Origin: Tetrastigma voinierianum
Taxonomy: Eukaryota; Streptophyta; Magnoliopsida; Vitales; Vitaceae
Direction of reading: 5' to 3'
DNA: 64,000 nucleotides
Assembly: GCA_016808115.1 (NCBI GenBank)
Contig: JAEQBH010005404.1
Span: forward strand, 1 to 64,000
Position numbers and translations under genes: made by a program
Shown: in pieces, positions 55,881-64,000 of the stretch
How the letters are laid out: the number at the start of each line of letters is the position of its first letter
Position numbering within the stretch: the stretch's first letter is position 1
The notes under the pieces: generated by a model
Database searches by the model: none
Seen by the model: the letters and a program-made list of their open reading frames with translations, nothing else
What the model was told of the DNA's origin: nothing

Positions 55881-57113
55881 GAAATGAAAATAGTGTTCAA
55901 ACTGGTGCATCATAGTCACGCCGGCATATAGCATCAACAATGCCACGGTCACTAACTGCATTGTAATATTTTTTGGTTAATGTCATACACGACCACGCAT
56001 ATCAATTTCAAAAATTACAACGCCTGGCCACCGACCGCGACATTATCGTTTTAAAATTTAGGGAGCGCCATTTTCTCCTCCAACTCTCCTCCATTTTTCT
56101 TCTCCTTTCCTCTTCCTCTTCTTCGACGACTGTTAGGGCTTATTTTACTATGCTTTTTGCGCTTCGCCCGACCAACTACTTTATTTCGATCAGTGTAGTT
56201 CTCCTCCCCAATAGGTAACCTACTTCTTCGATTTTTAGGGCTTTTTTGTTGTTTGTAGAACATGCATTGAGATAGAGGCTGAGTTTTTAACAAAGTCTAA
56301 GATTTAGAAATCCTCCAATGTATGTTTTTCACACACATTTTGTTGTTCACTTTTGTGTAACATTTATGCTTTGTTTTTAGGTTTTTTGAAAATTGAAAAT
56401 TGTTTTTTATTTGAACCTTAGACTGTTTTGTTTGCTATGTTATTGGTGTTATTTGAAAACTATTTTTATTATCTGAATTAAGTGTTTGTGATACACATTT
56501 TCATTATGCCTAATATAGACACAAGGGCCTATTTTGTACTTCGTTGTAACTATTGTCAGGTGAACTATTTTGAATAATGTGAGTTATCCAAAACTATTTT
56601 ATTATCTAAATTCAGTGATTTCTGTGTTCTATGTTTGCATTTTTTAGAATTAGTCCAAAAGGGAACAAAAAGTATGCATATTTCGTTATACCTACTATAG
56701 ACACAAGAGTCTATTTGGTTTATGTTTTTGAAAACTATTCTTTATAGTAGTTTTAAAACATTAATCGCCATTTTATCAGGCATTGAGAGGAAACAAAAAG
56801 AATAAAGAAAATGATTATTTTGGGATGTCATTATTCTGTATTGGGCTGTTTTGAGGGGCTTTGGTTGTTTGGAGCTTGGAGCTTGGAGCTTGGGTGAGAA
56901 GAAAGGTTGGGCCACATGTGTTTGATATTAGGAATTTATTTGGTTATCAGCGCGTTAGGAGAAATGAGAGATTTGTGTGTTTGTTTTGAAGACAATCCAC
57001 GAGTAGATTGGTCAGGATATTGGCTCTTTCCAAACTTGTATACTTTCTTTAGTGTGGTTTCTTATGAATGACATTTGGTAATAATATTATCTTATGAATG
57101 ACATTTTGTGTTT
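55881..57113 (+). other. 5' region of the MULE locus
   Basis: No protein recognised. A CT-rich leader-like stretch (56065-56130) precedes a possible splice donor AATAG|GTAACC at about 56214, so a 5' untranslated exon and a long intron reaching the MULE coding start are plausible. AT-rich intron-like sequence fills the rest up to hAT II. Confidence 0.35.
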
Positions 57114-57121
57114 GTAAATAA
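57114..57121. repeat. Left TSD of hAT II
   Basis: GTAAATAA; seven of eight bases match 60634-60641. Confidence 0.75.
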
Positions 57122-60100
57122 TAAAGGTGTACACAGGTTGGGTCGATCGGGTTGGTGGAAAAATAATAACCGACCTGACCAAGTCAGGTTGATCATGTTT
57201 CCGCCTAATCCAACACGTAACCCGTAGCAACCTAACCCAATAATAATAGGGTTGGGTTAGGTAATCGGGTTGGGTCTCAAATTTGACCTAAATTCAAATA
57301 TTAAATTTAAAAAGTGGGCATCGAGTTGGATCTAAGCCCTAATGTTAATTTTAATTCTTTTCAACACAAATTCATACCAAGCCCAATTATTAATTTTAAA
57401 CTCCCTAAAAGAATCAAATTACGTTAAAAAAATAACACAAATTAAATCCAAACTTGTTCAATCAAATTAAAAATAATAAATTCATTGAATTCTTCCAATT
57501 CAATATATATATATAATCTAATCAAAGATTCAATCTCCTTGGCATTGTAATTCCGAAGCTAGCTTAAAGCCTCTATCATTTCAAGGCTTCAATCTATAAC
57601 ACATATTACAACACCACAAATAATCATAAATATCAAATATATATACATATAATTAAAACATAGTTTGCTTACCACCAAACTCAATTAAAAGATAATTTCT
57701 CCATGCATCATAATCAAAAGCTATAACAGATCCTGTATCTAAAGAAAGGAAAAAGAACAAAGTATTAAAAGATTTAAAATTTTCATTTAAATATGTAAGT
57801 GAATGTAAATAATAAAATAGAATGTTAAATTAATTAACAGGTTAAGAAATTACCTAAATCAAGAAGTTGACAAATAGCAAAACATTCATTATAAGCATGG
57901 TCACGGATATCTAATGGGAGTGGGATTGCACTAAGCCAATTTTGAGAGTAAATCAAAGCTTCCACCATTTTGAAATAAGTGAGCTTGATATGATCTAAAA
58001 TGCGTCCTCCTATGTGCTAAAAAGTTTATTCGGAAGCTATTGTAGACAATGGGACAACAAATATATCTCAAGCCATAGATGATAGAACCTTAAATTTTAT
58101 GGAATTCAATTTCCACCAATCTAATAAATCAAACAGTTAGTTGTTACAATCCTCTATAGATTCCATTAAATATCTATCAACTTCATTTTTTATTTTTGAG
58201 GTCTTATCCACTCTCCTTTTCTTATACTCAAATAATAAATCATTTTCATTATCATTGACTCTCTCATAAACCCCAAAATTGGTTTCTTTGTCATTCTTGA
58301 AAGATTGACCATTTGGTGTTGATATATCATTTGCAGCATAAAATTCAAACAATTGACCCAAAGTTTTTTTTCACTCTTTTGATCATTACTTCACACACAT
58401 CACTTGAATAAAGTTTACCAAAGCTAAAATCATATAATCTAACTTGTATCGAGGGTCAAGGACAATAGCAACAAACAACAAATTATTAATCTTATAAATT
58501 GTCCCATAATACTTATCTCATTTCAACTTCATATTTTTAGCCATGGTACTTAAAGCTTTATTTATTTATTTTTTCCAAAATATACCTACTCAATTGTTGC
58601 TAAATTTTGCAAAAGTCTATCACAAACAAATGAGATGTCACATGCAAAGAGCCACTGAATTTCAAAGTAATATCATAAAAACTCTTCAAAAATTTCAAAA
58701 ATAATTGAGCATCATTCCAATCTTTTTCTACTAGAGGTTCATTATTAAAATAACAAAGGTAGTAACCATCCTCTCCGTCCATCATCTCAAAAGCTTTTTG
58801 AAACTTAATTGCACTTTCGAGCATTAAATAGGTGGAATTCCACCTAGTTGGCACATCCAAAGATAAGAGTTTTTAGACTATCTTTATTTCAAACACATGC
58901 TTTAAACTTGACTAACCTTGATGGTGAGCACTAACATAATTTCATAGCACAAACGAACGAGATCAATTGAGGCAATGTGATCCTTCAATCCATCACTCAC
59001 ATTGAAATTAGTGATGTGAGCACAATAACACATGTAGAGAAATTCACTATCTAAGACAAGACCATTCCAATTTGTAATCATCCTTCTAATGTATGCAATG
59101 ACAACATCATATGTTGATGCATTATCAACAATGATAGTAAAGACCTTTTCGATCCACCACTCAATCAAACAACTTTCAATTAGTTTACCAATTATCTCAC
59201 CCTTATGATTAGCTATTTGACAAAAATTCCATATATTCTAATGTAATTTCCATTCACTATCAATGAAGTAAGCTGTGAAAACCATATGATTAATATTTTG
59301 TATAGATGTTCATGTGTCTGTGGTTAAGCTAACCATTGGTGAGTGATTCATAAATAAACTTCTCAACTTTTTCTTCTCCTTTAAATAAAGTTGATACACA
59401 TCTCTAGCAATTGTAACTCAAGATGACGGTGGATCAAACTTTAGACAAGCTACACTACAAAAAACTCAAAAATCTCTATCCTTGTACAAATGTAAATGGC
59501 AACTCATCTCTAATAATCATTCTAGCACATGCAACCCTACAAACCTCGTTATTGAATCCCACAACAATAAGATTAGTACTACCACATTCACCTTCTTTTT
59601 TACTTCTAAAAGAGAATATCTTCTTACTTTTATCCTCTTTTCTATGTGTATTCTTTTTACATTGACTCAAATGATTCCACAAAGTAGTAGTTCCACATCT
59701 TTTAATATTACATGCATAATCCCTATCACAGTAATTACATTTACACCTATTACTTCCTTCAATTTTACTAAAATGAGCCCAAATTTATGAAGTTCTTACC
59801 AGTTTCCTCTTACTCAAAATGGATGGTGGAGGCACTTGAGAAGAAGAAGGTAGTGGCACTGGTATATCACAAGCATCAAATGTACTACATGCCTAGTTGA
59901 AAGTGATAAGATATTGTTGTTGTTGGAGGAGTGAGTTTTAGAAACACTAGATTAAATTTCATCAATCTAAAATTAAAATTTACAATTTATAAGAATCAAA
60001 TCATATTAAGAAGAGTAAATAAAAAGACAACTTGACAAGAGTAAATAGACAAAATAATAAATTTTTGAACATTATGACAACTTACCAGAAGAAAAGGCTA

Positions 60101-60633
60101 AAGAGATCTTTGTTTCTATGAAGAAAAGGTCGATAAAGGAGATGGTAGAAATAGTAAAGTCTTGATCTAAAATAGGGGGAGAAGTTAATGGTGACTAGAA
60201 GTGGAAGAGACTCGATAGAGGTTGAGACTTGATAGAGAAGCAAAGTCAAATTAGGGCATATAAAAGTGGTTGAAATTTTCAACTTGAAACGCATGATTAT
60301 TTTTAAAAAAACTTTTTTTTTAAGTCATGACAAATATTCATTTAAACTTTTACTTTTAAAACTGTTACTCTTTTTTTTCAGCCCATATCAACTTTTGAAA
60401 AATACTTTTTTATTTCAGCCCATTCAAAATTATCTACATGCGTTGGGGTGATGCACGTGTTGGGTTAGGTTTTAACAGGTTTTAAATTTATAACCCGAAA
60501 CTCGACCCAATGGATTCGGGTTGAAAAAACCAACCCATAACTTGCCCACTTATATAAGGTTTTCCTATTTTTGGGTTAGATTGGGTCGAGTCAATCGAAT
60601 TTTTTGGGTTTAGGGGTTTGTTGAACAGGCCTA
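57122..60633 (-). mobile_element. hAT transposon II (RICESLEEPER-type)
   Basis: 3512 bp with the 8-bp TSD GTAAATAA (57114-57121) and ATAAATAA (60634-60641). The ends are imperfect inverted repeats: TAAAGGTGTACACAGG at the left; the right end in reverse is TAGGCCTGTTCAAC. Sub-terminal GGGTTGGGTCG-like repeats are common near both ends (57140-57300 and 60440-60620). The transposase is on the minus strand, opposite the MULE. Confidence 0.9.
57850..59860 (-). pseudogene. hAT transposase (BED zinc finger, RICESLEEPER family), broken
   Basis: Minus strand in order. First is a BED-like finger region near 59690-59600 (MWNHLSQCKK; cysteine and histidine partners are partly lost). KEGECGSTNLIVVGFNNEVC and CARMIIRDELPFTFVQG follow at 59585-59476. 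Then IEWWIEKVFTIIVDNAST and DGLKDHIASIDLVRLCYE at 59168-58902, and MDVPTRWNSTYLMLESAIKF then QKAFEMMDG at 58860-58780. FLKFLKSFYDITLKFSGSLH lies at about 58700. DKTSKIKNEVDRYLMES is at about 58200. The hATC dimerisation part (FDLLDWWK-like, SSMAXDIFVVPLSTIASE) is at about 58110-58020. Stops and shifts separate the blocks. Confidence 0.88.
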
Positions 60634-60641
60634 ATAAATAA
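60634..60641. repeat. Right TSD of hAT II
   Basis: ATAAATAA; see 57114-57121. Confidence 0.75.
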
Positions 60642-60659
60642 TGTGTGATTCTATTATTC

Positions 60660-63155
60660 CCGTGATATGCTTTTATAATCGAAAAACTACAAGGACTAAA
60701 ACATATGTGAAATATGTTGACAACAAAGCTAATATCATATTCATGTAATCGGATTCAGATCATGATATGATCAAGCTTGTTAACTATTATATACTCAAGG
60801 ATAAGTATTGATGTTAAAGTTTTTAAATTGAATCATCACTTGTAAGTATCTCTTGAAAGTGGAAATAGGTTCCAAACTTCCTAACTAAATAGGAGATGAT
60901 AATAGTGTACCGAATGCTGAAATTGGTTAATGCAATTGGAACGGGAGGAAATTGAATAGCATCTTGTTTAATGAGTTAAGCCATGTTTAATCAATCATTG
61001 TACTATACGTATTTATTACTTGGAATAAATGATAATGTTGAGGAATTGGACTATGGGTGTGGGCCTAGTAGCGCACTAGTTGCTATAACTGATAGATGTG
61101 AAGTATATGGAGAAGATGAAGACTATGAAAATCAAGAAAGTGATGAAGATGGTGACAATGAAAGGGATGGAAATGGAGATGTTCAAGTTGATAGACATGT
61201 TCGTCTTTCTTAACTCTTCACTAACTTATGGAGAATGAGTAAGGGAGATATGTTTATGTGGATGTGGCTGGTTGTGATGTCTCAAATAACCTAGATCCTG
61301 AGGACCAAAAAGAGTCATCCCTTGTTAAGCATCACTTAGCACCATCACCTCAATTTGAAAAATGTGGAAAACTTTGGTAATATTGTTTCAAGTGACTGAA
61401 CTCAATGGGTGAACTATAATACCGAAAACTCAAGTGGAGAATTTCTAGTTGGCCAGGTTTTTACTTTCAAAGCTGCTTTGTAAGATGTTGTTAAGCTATA
61501 CTCTATTAAAGCACACCAATAGTATGTGGTTGCCTGATCTTTAAAAAATTTATAGTTAAGATGTGGGCAAAGCCAAGAAGTGTCAATGTCCATCAAGCTT
61601 TGTGTTATAAGCCAAGTAAAGATACATCTTCTTTGTAATCAATAAGGATAAAGGTCCACATACTGTGTCAATCCTTGTTTGAATCCGACCATCAATAATT
61701 AGACTCCAACTTGCTGTTGTTCATATCAAGCATAATGAATAAGGCACAGCCTTCAGACTTTATCGGTAAGAGGTCGCTATGCGCAACCATAATGGAGAAA
61801 TTTGGATATGAAATATCATACAAGAAGACATTGGTTGGAAAACATAAAACATTTACAAACTTATTTTGTGACTTTCATAGAGTTGCCACATTCCTTCATG
61901 GCTTAAAGCATGCAAATCTTGGATGTGTTGTAACTTACAAAACATTTTATAGTAATATGCAAAACACTGAGATATTTCAACACGTTTTCAGGGCGTTTCA
62001 TGCATCTTTTGAAGGATTCGACCATTGTCTACCCATACTGAGTATTGATGGTACACATTTGTATGTAAATATAAAGACACGTTAATAATTGCCATGGAAT
62101 GGAAATAATCAGTTGTTTTCACTAGAATTTGCTATTACATGAGAGAATATTGATAGTTAGGGATGATTCTTGGCATGTATTGGAAATAGAGTAACTCAAC
62201 GGATGACGTTTTGTGTTATATTTGACAGACATCTAGGCAATATGGTATCAATGACTGATGTTCATCTTGGTTGAATTGAATCATATGTCTATCATAGGAT
62301 TTGTATGCGTCAACTTGCAAGCAACTTTATGAATCAATTCAAAGATAAAATCTTAAAGAATTTGGTGTGCAGAGTAGCTTTAGCAACCAAAGTGGGAAAA
62401 TTCAATAAGCATATGGACATAATTGGGACAATTAATTTAGAAGCACAACGATGATTGGAGGAAATCTCTCTTGAGAAATGGGCACTTTCACATGATGGAG
62501 GTCGAAGATATGGGATAATGACTACAAACATGTATAAGGTTTTCAACAGTGTTCTTAAAAGAGCTCGGAGCTTACCCGTAATTGCATTGGTTCAATTGAA
62601 CTTTTTTCGGCTCAATAGTTACTTGTTGCAAGAAAGGAACAATGTGCTAACAGATTGACATCAGATGAGCAATACACTCCATATGTTGATGCTAAAATTA
62701 AGGCACATGTGGTTAAAGCTAGATCATTTGAAATTGTTCTTTATGATCACAGCCAAGGACGATTTCATGTGAAGTCAAGAAGTGGTAAAAAACATCGCCT
62801 TAACTTACATGACCATAAATGCGCATATGGTAAGACACTTATATATGGATTTCCATGTGGCCATATTATAGCAGTATGTCAATTTCGCTTCGTAGATTTT
62901 GGATAATTTGTTCAAGGCTACTACAATACTCAATCGTACTATGATACATGGGCAACCTTGTGGCCTCCTTATGATGGTCCAACCATTGTGCTTTCTGAGT
63001 CAATGAAACATATATCACATGGACGTCCTAAATCAACCCGTTTGCATAATGAAATGAACGTTAAAGAGGGGAAGGCTACTATTACATGGGGATTATGCAA
63101 ACAACCTACTCACAATCGCCGCTCTTGTCAAAATAGTAATCAAGTTGATTGAATC
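60660..63155 (+). pseudogene. MULE (Mutator-like) transposase, decayed
   Basis: Plus strand. An N-terminal region starts about 60660 (VICFYNRKTTRTKTYVKYVD). An acidic stretch follows at 61100-61190 (EDEDYENQESDEDGDNE). A MuDR-type DNA-binding part is near 61440-61650. The MULE domain lies at 61711-62400 with EKFGYEISYKKTLVGKHKT, HASFEGFDHCLPILSIDGTH (holding the first catalytic D) and SMTDVHLG-like phrases. NSVLKRARSLPVIALVQLNF is at about 62547. The SWIM finger at about 62800-62885 reads HKCAYGKTLIYGFPCGHIIA, where relatives have KCTCGK, so one zinc cysteine is Y. The zinc knuckle near 63095-63130 reads WGLCKQPTHNRRSC. There are at least six stops or shifts. Confidence 0.88.
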
Positions 63156-63249
63156 ATATATGTTTTATGTTGTTAAATTGCCTAAATAATTGCATTGTTA
63201 TCTCTATACTAGTATTTGTTCATTTATTAATTGTTATTGATTGTTATAT

Positions 63250-63333
63250 GTTACAAATATGGCATTCGGAGGGCCTTAGATATGTCTTGATTTTACAGGA
63301 CAGACATAGGTCTCATTTAGTGGACACTACTCA
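63250..63333 (+). CDS. Possible first exon of the plant mobile domain gene
   Basis: The phrase GLRYVLILQDRHRSHLVDTTQ resembles the N-terminal LxLQDxHRSxxxWxGQ motif of PMD (MAIN-like) proteins. It is followed by GTATGT at 63334, a good donor; an AG acceptor lies just before 63440. The true start is not visible. Confidence 0.5.
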
Positions 63334-63463
63334 GGTATGTATTTTTCAAATATAAAATATTGTTTTAAATCATTGTGTAATGTAAGGGTAGGAATTGATT
63401 TATTAGCTTACTTCGGTACTCACCTATTGACAGCAGATGTCGAAGTTCATGCGGGAGTAGTAG

Positions 63464-64000
63464 ATGGATCCTCGTATTCACTCTTACGTGATCCGGTCTA
63501 GCTTCTATGGTCTATACCGCATCGGACATGTCACACTTGATTGGGGACTCATCACTAGTCTGGTTGAGAGATGGCATCCTGAGACACACACCTTTCATTT
63601 ACTGGTTGGGGAGATGACGATCACATTACATGATGTTGCTATCATCCTGGGCCTCCGTACCCATAGACTACCAGTCACTGGCACGTGTGACTTCAATGTG
63701 TCGTCGCTATGTCAGGAGCTTCTAGATGTGATCCCACCTCTGGTTGAGCTTAGAGGATTTGTTATCTTAACACGATGGTTGTCTCAGCAGTTATCGGCTC
63801 CACCCATTGACACAAAAGAGGTGACATTAGAGCGTAGTGCACGTGGTTTCATTTGAAAACAAGAAGGTCTGCATGTCCACCTATGTTTTCTCCCACTACT
63901 ACGAGATTTGACGAAGACATCCACTTATAGTTGGGGTAGTGCAGTTCTAGCACACTTATACCAGGAGTCATACCGGGCAAGCTGCGATCATGCTATTGAA
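63464..64000 (+). CDS. Plant mobile domain (PMD, MAIN-like) protein, partial
   Basis: The open frame 63464-63856 gives MDPRIHSYVIRSSFYGLYRI, HVTLDWGLITSLVERWHPET, HTFHLLVGEMTITLHDVAII and LGLRTHRLPVTG, the PMD core (PF10536, 'aminotransferase-like, plant mobile domain'). It ends RSARGFI and a stop. Relatives continue with about 15 residues before VHLMYLPLL; here VHLCFLPLLRDLTKTSTYSW and GSAVLAHLYQESYRASC resume at about 63870 and stay open to the window end. A small deletion or shift at 63857-63870 therefore breaks the frame. PMD proteins occur as host genes and inside MULEs and gypsy elements. Confidence 0.85.

Overview
This is nuclear DNA from a flowering plant, most likely a eudicot. It is AT-rich, its one host gene is split by introns, and almost everything else is plant-specific transposable elements: Athila-, Tat- and Tekay-type Ty3-gypsy elements, Ty1-copia, a TRIM, an L1 LINE, two hAT elements and a MULE with a plant mobile domain gene. 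No operon, CRISPR array, rRNA or tRNA gene is visible. I cannot name the species. Nearly all element reading frames are broken by stops and frameshifts, so most open frames here are chance or fragments; the calls rest on stretches of recognisable protein family sequence, LTR ends, primer binding sites and target site duplications (TSDs).

Layout. 1-32898 is a nest. An Athila-type element, called A (minus strand, 3988-24962, TSD AGCAT on both sides), sits between pieces of Tekay-like LTRs. The left flank also carries a hAT element (564-3765, TSD ATTTTAAC). A itself is interrupted three times: by B (5962 to about 10480), a truncated plus-strand Athila-like element with LTR, PBS and gag; by C (12311-14755), a solo LTR of the same family as B lying inverted in A's integrase; and by F (about 20567-24344), a Tekay-like LTR with a 1.6 kb minisatellite lying in A's 5' LTR. 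Without the inserts A is about 10 kb and reads LTR-PBS-gag-PR-RT-RH-IN-ORF3-PPT-LTR. At 24968-27105 is a plus-strand Tekay-like LTR (E), which cuts into the integrase of D (27106-32898, minus), a gypsy element with gag, protease and integrase but no reverse transcriptase.

33147-44820 is the one host gene: an aldo-keto reductase in eight exons on the plus strand, related to plant Tas-type NADP-linked oxidoreductases. All four catalytic residues can be found, but exons 1 and 3 carry indels and one splice donor looks destroyed, so it is probably a pseudogene unless the damage is sequencing error. Its introns hold a 978 bp TRIM (TSD TTTTC) and a 4.5 kb copia element (TSD GCTTT) that itself contains an L1 3' end.

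46203-55875 is a Tekay-type chromovirus (G, minus, TSD GGCTG/GGTTG), with most of RT and integrase lost and a 1.25 kb solo-LTR-like insert (H) splitting its chromodomain region. 55876-64000 holds a MULE: a decayed MuDR/MULE transposase (about 60660-63155) followed on the same strand by a plant mobile domain (PMD) gene that runs off the window end. A RICESLEEPER-type hAT element (57122-60633, TSD GTAAATAA/ATAAATAA) sits just 5' of the MULE coding region.

No clearly new biological system is evident. The points most worth a second look are the MULE/PMD pair, the TCGCGA-palindrome array in the B/C LTRs, the minisatellite inside F, the ORF3 in the envelope position of A, the repeat-rich gag tail of D, and the layered insertions in the reductase gene.
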